Origin: Harmonia axyridis
Taxonomy: Eukaryota; Arthropoda; Insecta; Coleoptera; Coccinellidae
Assembly (NCBI RefSeq): GCF_914767665.1
Contig: NC_059502.1
Span: 32,072,812-32,136,811, forward strand
Direction: 5' to 3'
DNA length: 64,000 nt
Part shown: one piece after another, positions 33,060 through 45,060 of the stretch
Layout: every line of letters begins with the position of its first letter
How positions within the stretch are numbered: the stretch's first letter is position 1
The notes under the pieces: model-generated
Told to the model about the DNA's origin: nothing
What the model saw: only the letters and a program-made list of their open reading frames with translations
The model's database searches: none
Program-made: the position numbers and the translations under genes

Positions 33060-33389
33060 AGAAGGAGCTAAATAACGAAAAATCTACATTTCCATGGTGG
33101 AAAGACATAACGCATCACTCAATAATTAAGTCTTAGGATTGTGGCATAGATGGCACCACCAGTGCCATAGCAAATTTTTTCTCGTTAGTGAAGTTACTAC
33201 AAAGCTTTGAAAGATGCGTGTCAAAATTTCGGATACTATGTTAGAGTTAACTCTAGATCTGTCTGGATAAAACAAGTTCCGTGTATTCATAAAACGCTAT
33301 TCTTCATGGGAAAAATACAGTGCAGCTAAGCAATGGCTTAATGAGTGTTAATCAAATATTTCTCCATCAACAACAAAGGTGAAAAAGTG

Positions 33390-33570
33390 CTCCAGAAATT
33401 TGGTTCTAACGAAGAAATGAATTCCGAGATTGAGGCCTATTCTGAAAGCAAAAACGAATCTTTCGACAGAAAGGTATCGAACAGTTATAGAGTAAAAGTC
33501 CAACTTTTAAGTTTTGATACAACAAAATGTAGTCCTAAGACATGTTGATGAAGAAAAAAATGAGTGAAAC
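33390..33570 (+). pseudogene. Mariner-type transposase C-terminus (remnant)
   Basis: The frame reads FGSNEEMNSEIEAYSESKNESF, close to the conserved tail of mariner-like transposases (F.S.EEV..E.EAYFE.KD.SFY..GIE.L..RW..CI.L.GDYV.E). An out-of-frame LRHVDEEKNE follows near 33535, matching the GDYVDEE end. The preceding DDE domain was not found nearby. It is a short decayed fragment. Confidence 0.6.
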
Positions 33571-34152
33571 ATTGACGCGAAGTCACAGGCCTTTACGATT
33601 TCCAATTTGTACTGATACTTATAACAGGTAGATTTTTTTATGCAAAATCTGAAATCGAAAATGCCTGGCCTGAGACATGCTATAAAAACATGAATGACGT
33701 TCCAATACAATGTCATTTATTACTTTTTGGGAAAACTTTATTTGGAAAAAGAAAAAGCAAATAAATGGGATCAATGCGTGCTTGGAAGATATAATATTTC
33801 CTTTTTCTCGAATGTCATCGTATGAAATATCGGCTCGAAATCATGGGAGAAGCGAATTCAAATTTGTCAATATCGGATGAGATCGGCCTTTTATTGAAAT
33901 TTACAATTGACAAATCACTCTATCGACTTTCCACAGAATTCCATCCTTCTAGTATTTTTTATATATGTATTGGCTTTTCTTAACTAACCCATAAAATTCC
34001 ATACAAAGAAAGACATTCTTCGCTTCATATAGAGTTATCAAATAAGGAAAAACATGATGATTTTTTTGTATGAAGGCTACATGGGTGAAATTTTGGATAA
34101 TCTATTTTAGTTATGAACTTCACATATACACGAATTCTACAGATTCTGGGAT
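33571..34152. other. No gene recognised
   Basis: AT-rich; no motifs or repeats that I can assign. Confidence 0.4.
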
Positions 34153-34245
34153 ATAAAGGACCCCGCACGTTTAGTATTGCTTTCCGTGAATTTGCCAAAT
34201 TCACGGAAAGCCATTTCCCATACTAAACGTGCGGGGTTCTTTATT
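34153..34245. repeat. 93-bp near-perfect palindrome
   Basis: The outer arms ATAAAGGACCCCGCACGTTT and complement (one or two mismatches) enclose inner arms GCTTTCCGTGAATTTG and complement. The two are joined by an unequal spacer. It looks like a small foldback element. The sequence to its right (34246-34370) shares GACTTTCCCCACA words with 39600-39650, possibly another dispersed repeat. Confidence 0.65.
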
Positions 34246-34375
34246 ATGATAGTATTTTGTGTGGGAAAGTTGAACTATTACGAGTGAAGAAGTTTTGTGG
34301 CACGAGTGTTGCATACACACGAGTGAGAAAAGGACTTTCCCCACAAGTTGCACACTATACTTTGCCTACAACTGT

Positions 34376-34412
34376 GAAAATTTAAATAATAATAAGAGAG
34401 TTTATTTATTAA
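34376..34412 (-). repeat. LINE 3' tail with ATT repeats
   Basis: In reverse orientation it ends AATAAACTCTCTTATTATTATT, the same tail as at 21230-21325. It indicates a second short 3' fragment of one LINE family. Confidence 0.5.
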
Positions 34413-34484
34413 ATAATACAAGTAATGTATCTGATTCAATTCAAAATGGACTTCGTTGATAGTACATATGCATAGGTACATATT

Positions 34485-34694
34485 CAAGGCCATAGCCAGG
34501 GGGGTTCAAAGGGGTCCGGACCCCCCCGAAATGTTTTCAGAAATACAGGATTCTAATTTCTCCGAAAATAGTCTCAACTTTTTCTATGATATTATAATTT
34601 TTTTTTAATTTTTATTCATCGCTCACTCCGTAATATTTTTCGACGGGGTCAAGGGGTCATCGGACTCCCTGATTTTTTTCTTGCTACAGCCTTG
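34485..34694. mobile_element. MITE with AAGGC-TAGCCA-type ends
   Basis: The ends read CAAGGCCATAGCCAGG and TGCTACAGCCTTG, with G/C-run blocks (GGGGTCCGGACCCCCC near 34515) inside both arms. The arms have drifted considerably. No coding content was seen. Confidence 0.5.
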
Positions 34695-35894
34695 ATAGCA
34701 ACGACTTTCAAAAGCCTCATTTCATCGGTCTATCAGGTGAGTGTGGGCAAAGTCCCGTGTAGAATAATATTTCTCACAGTATGAGCAATACATAGTTATG
34801 AATTTCAGTAATCTAAAAAAATACGCTACTTTCTATAGCAGTTGCTCGAAAATTCATTTCTCAATGATACGATCATCACGAAATTGTGCTTGATTTCGTC
34901 ACTACTCATATTTTTTTGGAAATGTTTTCTAAATTTCAATTGGATCGGTTAGGTACCTACGTGGCACTAGAGGATCTTCTGACGGGAAGGGAGGAATTAT
35001 ATAAAATAAAAATCATATCTGAAATATCAGACAAGACTTTTGATGAATTCAGTCCTTATTTGATGGAAATTCATATTGATTTGGTAAAAAGAGAGAGAAG
35101 ACTCCAAAAATCGACTAATCGGTGACAATCATCATGAAGATTGCTGATGAGTTCGATTCATAATAACGTAAACAACTTGTAAATGAGGGAATTGGCAGCC
35201 ACCTTCGCAACAATTATTGCTGGTTGACTAGAGATAATAATTAAGAGTAAACCTAGAATGCGGGTTTTGATGGTTTTATTCCACAGTTGGATTGTCTGGC
35301 ATTATTGTTGTTTGTAATTTACTCTCATTAAAAACGGAATTTCTCCATATGTGATTTTATATCCAGGCTCTGTTTGGTGAATTAATATCGACTATTTAGA
35401 ACTCTAGGTGGGGCCACAGCCCCATAAACCCCCCTCCCTCCCACTCAGGTCTGCCAGTAACTGGCATAAATGGTAATAGACGACATAGACTTTTGGCTTG
35501 AACTATAGACTGTTGAAATTTGAGTCAAAACAGTTGAGATTCAGGTGAGTTAATTTGAGACATTTGTGTACACAGCGGGTCGATTGTGTCAAAATATCTA
35601 TTTTAATACAATTACAGGTGCTTTTTGGTTTTCATTCAGCTGTTAGGAAATCATTTCCAATAATAAATATTACTTATCTGACATTCTGCTTCAGTTTTCA
35701 ATTTCATCACGTGATCAACTCAAAATTTTGCATGATGATTGAAATTTCTTTCATATTCGAATTCGACATAGGATGAATATTTGAGTGTTAATTTGAAACT
35801 GAATTTCAACTCAGTCGGATCTGATGATAATGGGTAATTCTTTGTTTTTGATATTCTACATCTAATTGTGAAATTGCATCTCCATCGAATTCGC
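34695..35894. other. No gene recognised; Penelope-like 5' phrase at 35045-35095
   Basis: A plus-strand frame (34886-35125) ends with sequence matching the 5' tail of the Penelope-like insertion (CAGTCCTTATTTGATGG...TTGATTTGGTAAAAA). The frame is therefore at least partly element-derived. No hammerhead-like motif was seen beside it. The rest is unassigned AT-rich DNA. Confidence 0.4.
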
Positions 35895-37245
35895 AGTTTG
35901 ACTTGATATTCAAGCTACTTGACTTGACATGATGACATGACTTGAAATCAAGTCAAGTTCAAGTCAAGTAGTAGTTTTTCAATGTCAAGTCAAGTATTTA
36001 TTAAACAAGTACATGAATTTTATCAAGCAACTGGATTTTTAGCACTTTTATTGTATAGTGTCCCATCAATATGAAAATGATGAAATGAGAAGGAACCTTG
36101 CAAAAATACTTTTTATTTATTGAACTCATTGCATAAAAGAACCAAAAATATCATCTATTTTAGAATGGGGATACGAATTAAGTCACTCTAAATAATAACA
36201 AAATGAAAAATATAACGAAAAATACAGTTTTTTAATATTGAGAAACCCCCAATGCATTGTTTGATTACATGATTAGTCTTTTAGTTTTTGCTAGATCAAC
36301 GTTAAGCTAGCAGAAGACGCTATTTCTTCGACAATTTCAGATCAAAAATTTTTTCAATAGGATTAGCCTACAAAGATACTAATAATAATTTAATTGAATG
36401 GGAATCTAAAGATACGTAAAAATTCTGTGTTAAATTAAGTTCATTAAAAAAAAGATTCGGTGATGTGAAATGAATATCTATAAATCTGATATACCTATTC
36501 TGCCACTTTAACTTGTCAATGAAATTCTAGTTACATTTTTTTTTCACGTAATAGAATAGCTGATGATGGTATATTTCCAACCGAAAATTACATCGCCTGT
36601 TTTTAATGAGATGCCCTTCTTAGATTCACTGACTGTAATTATTCTCAGCCGACAGCCATCAAAGAAGTTTTATAATTTTATTATTTTTGCGTGGATTCTT
36701 CTACAATGGCGCAAAACCTCAATGAACAATGAATTTATTTATGGGAACAGTCTAGGCATCCCAATTCCCAAACGTCTCGGTACCTTCGTTTCTCCATCGC
36801 TAGATCTGATACTCAAAATGTTAGATTTCTGTCTATTAAAAATTTCATAGAAATGCGAAAGAACTATTAAAAAAGGTCACACTGGCGATCATGGGCATAA
36901 CGAGGGGAGGTTATTGGGACATAACCCCATTAGAAGAAATAAAAGTGAGTAGATTGACTAGAAAAAATTGTGAGTACCCATTTAAAAAAATTATGAGATT
37001 TAGCTTTTTCAAAGTGGGGGTAAGTGGCCCCCCATGTGTCAACTCTAGTTCAGTCTTTTCGGAGCAAGTGGAACACCCTTATTTTGTCTAAGCTCGCACG
37101 AGCTTACAAGCTCAAGAAAAATCAATTAGCTAGATATCAAGTCAAGCAATAAATATCTCAAATCCAGTATGTAATTTTTCAAGAGCTTGATTTTCACTCA
37201 AGTAGTTGGTTAAAATATCAAGCTTCTTCACTTGATGAATGCCTC
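35895..37245. mobile_element. Second TCAAGT-rich, hAT-like element (decayed)
   Basis: Dense copies of TTGACTTG/CAAGTCAA in both orientations occur at 35895-36000, with further CAAGCTT/CACTTGATGAATGC copies at 37115-37235. The arms resemble those of the element at 7320-8416. The interior open frame (36563-36850) has no recognisable domain. Termini and target duplication cannot be defined. Confidence 0.35.
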
Positions 37246-39879
37246 ATTTCTACTACAAATCATTTTTATTTTTTTTTATTAGATTCGGTGTTTTCACGTT
37301 CTTGAAATAACATATTGAAGTTCAATTGAAATTGATTTTCTTTTCAAAAAATAACACCCTAAAATGAAAGAAGCTATTTGAAATTCTTCTAAGTTTTCCA
37401 TATTTTCACTTTGATCCCACTACCGGATAATATGATATTCCGAAAATCTGTAATCTATTTCCTATTTTTGATCAAATCTTGAAATCATTATTTATTATCA
37501 ATACACCTCGACCTCAAGCATTAAATGTGGTTTTTACACTGATTTATAAGTTTTATTAACTGATTTATTGAACTACTCATGTTTTTTTTTATTTTGGAAT
37601 GGCGAAATGCTGTACATAATTGAATTTTTTGTCAGAGTACTCTTCATGGAAGTTCATATTGTTGTGAGGTATTCCATGAAGTTTTCTGGGAGCCAAGGAA
37701 GTTTTTGGATGTCAACGCTAATTTCGTTTTCTAAAGTTGAAAACTACTTATATTGAACCATTCTCACGTTGTAAAACTTCTCTATTGAAAACTCAGTAGG
37801 AATAAATTACATCCGATGGCCAAGAGGTAATAGGTATTCTTATTCTTAGAAGCGAATTGAATTCTATTTTTTTCCTCAGAAAAACATGAATTGCAAAGTC
37901 ACAGTCATGAGTTCAGTTATTCGTCAGTTGATTTTATTATACCTACGTACCTACTCAAAGATTGTTCATTATACTAGAAAAAAATCGATCTACTTTGCTT
38001 TCATCTTCAAGGATTCAAGGAGTAGATGGGACATCCTTCTAACTGGTGGGTGGAACGAGGGATAGATTGAAATGTTTTTCGGTTTAGGGTGGAGTTCATG
38101 CTAAACGGAAAATCCTGGCATTACTTAGACGCAATTGATAACCCAACTATTTTTGAGCTTAAATGCTAACGTTTTTATGCCAAAAAGATATGGTCAATTT
38201 GTCAACATTTTTTCGTAAATGAGCAAAATTCGACTGTTAATATCGTAGTTATGAACGTTCGAAATTTTGTTTACCGGCTGAGAGAAAGTTTCTGCGTGTA
38301 AAATTGACATAATTACAGTTACAAATTCGATGCATGATTAAATTATGATCATCGCATCTTCAAAACTATAAAAAATTGAGAATACCGAAAACAATTAACC
38401 AATATATCATACCATAATAATAATAAATCCAACCAGATGGAAATTCTTTTTTAATAATAAATCACTATTTTTCAGACTTATCATCTGACATCTAAACTCC
38501 ATTACCCAGATAAACTCAACAATGGAAATAAAAAATCACATATCATATATATACCAATATACAGTTTTGTCGTCTCCATGGCATGAATGAACGAGAGCTC
38601 GAAAGCTATTGAATTCATGTCAGTATTTTTTTTTCTTATTTCTTATAATATTTGAAAACGAAGATTTCTGATTTATTGTCATTCAACTCAACCATATCTG
38701 CAGCAAATATTTTAATGACGCTCATTTTTTTTAAGCTGTTATTTCAGTTAATTAATCCTTATATCTATTCGAAGCGTTCTTAGTCAAATCCAAAATTCAG
38801 AAATGTGTTGCTGTTGACAAGATATTCATTTTAATATATAAATTATGTATTATAATGCATTAATCGTTTCAGGTCAAGAACCATGGATTTCAAGGAATCA
38901 CATTTCTCGAAAACTAAAGTACCTAAGAATACGGTTCGAGAGATCACTTTTCCCTTAGATTCATCTGTTTGAGGTTAAAAAGCAAAATCTCGATTCGTCT
39001 GAATGAAATATTCATATGTGACCGCGATACATTCACCCAATCAATTTAATGTTTCAATCAACGTGTTTCTTTGCAAACCATAAATAAGCTACGAGTTGTT
39101 CTCTAGTAAGCAGAGGAGTTATTGCTGATATCCTACACCTTATTTCATCATGCCTAAGATTGTTTCTCACAGTTTAGCTAATTACGCAAATAATCATCCT
39201 TCTTCCTACAGCTAACTGACCATTGTCTGGGATACCTGGATAGTGATTGATCTACAACAATTGTGCCTCTGACTTCGCGTCCATCTTGGATTAATGTAAT
39301 GTTACTGATTCTCGGTACCAATGAAGCAGAATCAAAAATAGGGAAACTCCAAGATAACTTAGAAACGGAGGTAGATGAAACGACTGAAGAAAAGAGTTGT
39401 GGCTGTATCAATCAATAGATGCAAAAATTTCAATTCAAATAACATACAACAATCTTCTTTAAATTCCAAAATAGAAATTATCTCATTTGATGAAATATAT
39501 ACTTTTCCTACAACTGCTATGAAAAGTAGCGTATTCTTCATAGCTTACTCAATTTCAAAACTATGTATTGCTCAAACTGTGGGAAATATTATGCAACATG
39601 TGGAGAAAGTCCTCGCTCGTGTGAAAAATTGGACTTTCCCCACAATATACTATTATTGTACTGAACGAGCTCTAACTTTTATGATCTTTCGTTCTCATCA
39701 AGCCAGATGAGGTAAATTATTACTATCATTAAACAGAATTACAGAGTAGCCAGAATACTGCAGTAAAGAAAAACGAAAAACAAGACACAAGTAAAATAAG
39801 TGAAGTATGGTTACTCATCAACCTTCACAAGGCTACATGTATGATATCTTCAACAAGCTTAAACTGAATAATGTAATGT
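37246..39879. other. No gene recognised
   Basis: AT-rich sequence with scattered short frames and no family motifs. Part of 39560-39660 shares words with 34300-34350. Confidence 0.45.
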
Positions 39880-40860
39880 ATAAGTATTAATTAGTTCTTC
39901 AGGTGCCAAATCTATTCTTGAACACATTGACGAATACAGCATCTGCAATTTCGCCGAATAAGCCATGCAATGCCTGATATGTAACTATCAGGTCTCCCCT
40001 CAAACGACGATCAGCAAATGAAGAGAAACCCATCATTTTTAGCTGTTACTTATAACAAAGGTGATTCACTCCAAAAGGAATCTGTCGTATTTGGGAGATA
40101 GATACCTCATTATTGCCACAAAAAACGTTCTGCACAATATATATATAAAACGTTTGGCTTTCCCTTGAAATCACCACACCCAAGTCCACATGATATGATC
40201 ATCAAAAATTTTCAACGCCGTCAAACCTGGATTATTTGCCCCCAAATGTAAAATACGACAGTTAGAGGAATCAACCATTTGTCGCACCAACAGAGAACCC
40301 TTTCCAAGTAGGTATTCCTGCAAGTTTTCATAGTTATTGAGAGGGCAATTGAAAAGTTTAATATAACCGGCAAATAAAGCACTGATTTGAATTCATCAAT
40401 TAGATCACTCATATACTCCAAAAATAGTTAAGCTTTCAAAACTGAGCCTTGAGGAATGCCACTAAGTTGAGAAGCTCTCAAACCATTTCAAGAGCGATCT
40501 TCGAATTCCAAAATACTCCAGCTTGTACAAAACCTTATATCCCATATCCCTACAGGAAGTCTATCATAAGAGAACGTCCATTTGTTGAGACAGTTCAGAA
40601 GGCAGGTGATAATCTATCTACCTCTGATGAAACCATGCTGAGGATCTGGTATGATGTTGTATTTCAAAAAAGAGTAAGCATTTTGTGGTATATTAATCTT
40701 TCTAGAATCTTACACAGAACGGAATTGAGGTTCATTGGCCTTAAGTTATTCGAATCTTGTTTATCGCCTTCTTTATGTATCGGTGATATGCTGCACTTCT
40801 CCATGGGTCAATGATATTGAGAAAATTGTTGAAATGGGCAGACTAAGAGAATGAGAACAT
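39880..40860 (-). pseudogene. CR1/L2-type LINE reverse transcriptase remnant
   Basis: On the minus strand, starting near 40815, the blocks are HISPIHKEGDKQD (family PI.KKGD), NNLRPMNLNSVLCKILERLI, then IIPDPQHGFIRGRS, with SGIPQGSVL near 40440. Next come a decayed catalytic region near LADDIKLF (about 40385), ANNPGL-like and DLGVVIS-like blocks, and RRLRGDLI near 40010, the typical C-terminus of CR1/L2 elements. Frameshifts and stops abound. Only the reverse transcriptase and C-terminal parts are present, so it is a 5'-truncated fossil. Confidence 0.8.
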
Positions 40861-41426
40861 TCTTTGAGTAATTATGGCGAAATGTTAGGTGAATTTCAAG
40901 AATATCTGTTCTTGAAGAGCTGAGTATCTCGAATTTAGTACTTCTGATTCTTGCTTAAAAATATTTTCAGAGGAACCATTTTGAAACACTAAGCACCCTA
41001 AACTGATAATGGTTGTGTAGAATTTTAAAAACCAATTGAAAACGATCAAAATTGCATTTTTTGTAAATTTCACTCACGTTGACAAAGAAACCATTCAACT
41101 TTATGTTTTGTCTCTTTTCTCTTGTTCAGTTATAACCAGATATTTCATTACTTATATGATGCATGTATATAAATTCAGTAAATGATGGAACGCTTTATAC
41201 TGATGATGCGACCAGCGAAGAGCAAATATTTAATAATCTCTCAATATATTAGGTGTACAACTTTGCTTCCTCCGTTTTCCAATAGATGGCTGTCGTGTAG
41301 TGATTAGTGGTTATCGACATAAATAGATCGCAGATGTTATACAACAAGCTAAGGTAATTGTAAACATGACGCCATCGAAATATTAGCCGATTTGTATCTG
41401 CATCATGAAGTTATTCACAATTAAAC

Positions 41427-42375
41427 ATGTCAGATTACGAGCCAAATTCTCGTCATTTGCGTTAGGTTTTGATTTTCTGCTTTAATATGAAGAAATCTGC
41501 GGCTGAGGCTCATCGAATGCTCTCAAATACCTATGATGAAACTTCCATTAGTGAAATAACGTGCCGAGAGTGGTTTCAACGCTCCAAGAACGGTGATTTT
41601 CATGTCGAAGTGAAAGAGAGAAGGTATTCGAAGATACAGAATTGAAGGCATTACTTTATCAAGACTTGCAATATGAATCAGCAGGATTTTTGGCAGTGAC
41701 GCAACAAGGAAATTTGGGTGCCCTACGTGTTGAAGCCGAGAGATGTTGAACGGCGTTTGTTTGCTTGTGAACAGCTGCTTACAAGGCAAATACGAATTCT
41801 GACTGAACACAAAAAATGGTTTCATTACGATGATCCCAAGAGCAGTAAATCATGGGGATATCCTGGCCATGCTTCCACGTCGACGGCTAAACAGAATATT
41901 CTCGGTTCCAAGGTCATGCTCAGAATTTGGTGGGGTCAGCTCGGCGTAGTGTATAATGAGTGGTTAAAACCGATTGAAACAATCACAGGCGATCGTTATC
42001 GAACGCAATTAATGCGTCGAGCAGAGAATTTGAAGACAAACGGCCGCAATACAACGAGTGACATGATAAAGTGATTTCACACCATGACAATGCTCGACCC
42101 CATGTTGCGAAAGCGGTCAGGACATACTTGGTACGTTGAAAGGGAAGGTCCTACCCCACCCGTCATATTCTTCAGACTTTGCTCCCTCGGATATCACTTG
42201 TTTCGATCATACACACGGCCTAGCTAACCAGCACTTCCGGTCTTATGGAGAAGTGAAAATTGGATCGATTCGTGGATCGCTTCAAAAGATGACCAGGTTT
42301 TTCTACGCGGGATTCGTACGCTGTCCGAAAGATGGTAAAAAGTAGTGGCCAGTGATGAACAATAATTTGAATCAT
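41427..42375 (+). pseudogene. Mariner transposase (inactive)
   Basis: The sequence starts MSDYEPNSRHLR, then a stop, then FNMKKSAAEAHRML and TCREWFQRSKNGDF (the paired helix-turn-helix DNA-binding half). Part of the linker is deleted after VTQQ. The catalytic domain contains YVLKPRDVERRLFACEQLL and KSWGYPGHASTSTAK. The first catalytic aspartate block (GDEKW in the family) reads TEHKKW, so that residue is lost. The second (HHDNARPHVAK) and third (SSDFAPSD) are retained. RYRTQLMR, FRSYGEVK and a degenerate tail follow. At least three frame changes are visible. The enzyme would have cut and pasted the element at TA sites. Confidence 0.88.
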
Positions 42376-42381
42376 AAATAT

Positions 42382-42793
42382 GTGAGGAGACTGTTGTATG
42401 TTATCAAGTTACATTGTATGTCAAAGTGACAGAAATAATTCAAACTGAATTTTGAATTAAACAGAATTTGAATGTTGAATTGAATTGATTAAATAATTAA
42501 CTCAGAATGTTGTTTCTTTAATTTCAGGTATGTTTTATAATTAATTAAATTTTGTTACTACCTGTTGTATTTTCCATGATAAAAAAAACTTTAATTTCAG
42601 AGAAACACTTCAATTGATTATTTAATAACAGTCGTTTTTTTTTGGGATATAACATTATAAAACAACATTCTAAGTTAATTATTCAATCAATTCAATTCAA
42701 CATTCAAATTCTATTTAATTCAGAATTCAGTTTGAATTATTTCTGTCACTTTGACATACAATGTAACTTGATAACATACAACAGTCTCCTTAC
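42382..42793. mobile_element. 412-bp MITE inserted in the mariner
   Basis: The ends read GTGAGGAGACTGTTGTATGT and its complement (one mismatch), with arms of about 130-140 nt at over 90 % identity. AAATAT is duplicated at 42376-42381 and 42794-42799. The 6-bp duplication does not fit the TA of Tc1/mariner or the 3 bp of Harbinger, so the superfamily is uncertain. No open frame is present. Confidence 0.85.
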
Positions 42794-42870
42794 AAATATA
42801 TAATCATTTTTTTACAATAAAGCCTCGAATTTCGAAAAAAAAAACGGTGGAAGCAAAGTTGTACGCCTAT

Positions 42871-43430
42871 GTATCTCTGTGTGGAATTTGTTTTTCGAAT
42901 GATATCTTTCTCGATCAAATTACCGTTCGAAGATTTAAAAATAAAATCTTGTGTATCAACCAACTTCTAGCAGGATGTGAAACTTCCTGCTGAATTTCCT
43001 GGATTCCAGGCTCCCCTTTATTTTATTCGCAATGTGCGACAGAGCTAGCAAGATCCAGCAACTTCCTCTCGATAACGCGCTGGCGCATTCGCAGCCTCCC
43101 TCCTCCAACAGGGACATTCCATTTCACTGCTCCGATTATGCCTGCCCTCCATTTCATCGTTTACTGGCAGCCCATGACAACGATTGTTTTGTTTTCCTCT
43201 CTGTTTCCTTCAACGTTTCGCTGCTCCATTTCTGTTGTGATAAGATCACGGAACAGGAAGGCAATAGGTCGATTATCGGGAACACCAGCCTAAGATGAGC
43301 CAGACGTGAGGTCTGCGAGCGTAATGTAGGTCAAAGAAGCCTCTTGAACAGGGGGCCGATAGCTTTTACTATTTTCTATATTGCTTCCAGTATACTATGC
43401 ACAATTGCTTGGGGTAAGATCGATAAAAAA
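42871..43430. other. GC-richer unassigned block
   Basis: Between 43010 and 43330 the GC content rises, and a plus-strand frame of 88 codons (43032-43298) is open, with an N-terminal MCDRASKIQQLP and a later Cys/His/Phe-rich stretch. No domain was recognised. It could be a host untranslated exon or conserved non-coding DNA, or an unrecognised element. Confidence 0.25.
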
Positions 43431-43435
43431 AGGAA

Positions 43436-43645
43436 TTAGGTTGATTTCAGGCTTTTGAAAAAATTTTGACTAGAAAATGTATACAACTTGCACGAATGAT
43501 GAAAGTCTGAAATAGATTTAATAAGCACAAAAGACTTATGAGGTTGAGTGGAATAGCTTAAGCTAGACTTCGCCCCTATATTATGTACTATTTTTTTTCC
43601 TTGCAATAAAGGCGCTATTATTATTATTATTATTATTATATTCGA
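43436..43645 (+). repeat. Probable LINE 3' end with (ATT)n tail
   Basis: The sequence GCAATAAAGGCGC is followed by an ATT run at 43615-43640, the ending common to several insect LINE families. No reverse transcriptase is recognisable upstream, so only a short 3' fragment is proposed. Confidence 0.45.
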
Positions 43646-44285
43646 AATGTTAAAGCTTATTGGTCGTAACGAGTTGTACATATTCAATAGCCCCCTATCT
43701 GGGCAGATGTCATCTTTTGATATTTGACAAGTTTATACTACGCAATCAATAAAAATGGAACGATACACGCTTCAAAAACGAAATCAAATTATTAAGTCAC
43801 TGGAAAATGGTGATAATTTTCATTCATAGTTCACAAAACAGAACCACCTCTGGGTCGTCGTGAAACAACTTCTCGAAACATATGCGTGACATGCAAAAAT
43901 TTCAACACTTGTACATTATTTAAAAATGCCTTATTGACCTACTATATTTGAGAATATTATAACATTCAAATAGTAAAATTGTCGTCACTTACCTGAGGTT
44001 GAAGCTTCCATATTTGGTTTTCAAGAATTATTACGAAATAATAACAAACTAACTATTCAAAAGTTGAGTACACAATGAAATAAAGTTTACAGCTTATAAA
44101 ATATTTTGATACAGTGAAAATAATAGCCAACTAACAAATCATTGAAAAGTTCGGTGGCTGAAATAAGGGTATTATCTAATCCGTAGGATGGTTTACTACG
44201 TATTCTAAACAAAAAAAATCCTCGATACTGATTTTAATTTTTTGATTTTTTGCCAACTTTCTGGGTATCTTGCCCCACTGTGCGG
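43646..44285. other. No gene recognised
   Basis: AT-rich; near 43740-43860 short phrases recall N-terminal transposase text (for example HSLENGDNFHS-like), but too weakly to annotate. Confidence 0.35.
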
Positions 44286-44580
44286 CCCAAGAATAACTGA
44301 GAATATTACTGCTGTAGCCTGTAGTGTTGACGAAAATCCAGGTTTGTCAATTCCTCGTTGATCTTGGAAATTGGGCTGCGATTAATGACTTTTTATGACT
44401 GGGATTAATTTTCAACAAGACATCGCTACTTGCCACCCAAACAACGAAACAATGGCAATTTTGCAAGGCAGGTTTTCTGGTCGTGTTATTTTTCGAAGGG
44501 ATGATTACAATTGACCACCAAGATCTTGTCTTAAACACCCTCAAACTTTTTTTTTTGAGGTAACGCGAAAAATGAGGTAT
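44286..44580 (+). pseudogene. Tc1/mariner-superfamily transposase, internally deleted
   Basis: The first part reads ENITAVACSVDENPGLSIPR, the helix-turn-helix N-terminus (ENI.AV..SV.E.P..SI.R). After a deletion it jumps to NFQQDIATCHPNNET, the second-aspartate block, then GRVIFRRDDYN and PPRSC. It is the same family as the fragments at 11020-11265 and 29526-31125. It ends where the inverted-repeat element at 44584 begins (TA-CAGGG), so that element may have inserted into this copy. Confidence 0.7.
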
Positions 44581-44583
44581 ATA

Positions 44584-45060
44584 CAGGGTGAGAACTATTT
44601 AGAGGGACACTACAGGGATATCGAAAACCGTTATAGATACAGGGTGGTTTAAATTACAAGAAAGTTGCGTTATTCAGGGATTAGTGTGTTGGTGTTATAA
44701 CAGATCCAAAATATCTCCCATGGTTCCCGAGATATGTCGAAAAAACTGAAAATCGAGATTTTCTTTTTTTCTGTATAACTCATTTGTTTCTGAAGATAAC
44801 TTCACGAAATTCGGTTTATAGTCATTATCTTATATAGAGATTCTAATGGTGTCGTCAGCTTTTATTGTTTTCCATTGTTTCAGAGACGCGATAGTCAAGT
44901 GATGATTTCACATAACAATTTTTTTTCTTATGTACGCCATATTGGTTTTCTATCTGAGGTGATAATGAAAAAAAATACGAATTCAACATGTATCACACTT
45001 TACAAAAATATCTATTCTAGCTACGCAAATTGGAATTTTTTTTTTATTTTTATTTTTGTT
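44584..45060. mobile_element. Left part of a TA-CAGGG inverted-repeat element
   Basis: The sequence begins CAGGGTGAGAACTATTTAGA and contains TACAGGGTGG 55 nt inside. The next 400 nt closely follow the element at 32096-32696, including AATCTCGATTTTC-like and TCGTCAGCTTTTATTG blocks. No complementary right arm is present, so only half survives. Confidence 0.6.

Larger units (their letters stand above)
41249..42870 (+). mobile_element. Mariner transposon (decayed), with nested MITE
   Basis: The terminal repeats read TTAGGTGTACAACTTTGCTTCC at the left and GGAAGCAAAGTTGTACGCCTAT at the right. Removing the 412-bp insertion (42382-42793, plus its 6-bp duplicated target) leaves about 1.2 kb, slightly short of a standard 1.3-kb mariner because of internal deletions. 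The left end is preceded by TA, but the right TA is not exact. Confidence 0.88.

Noticed and set aside
34886..35125. 79-codon plus-strand frame as a gene
   Set aside because: Its end matches the 5' tail of the Penelope-like insertion in antisense, and no domain is recognisable in the rest.
42136..42345. Separate small gene ending in KDGKK
   Set aside because: It is the frameshifted C-terminal part of the mariner transposase (SSDFAPSD, FRSYGEVK), not an independent gene.
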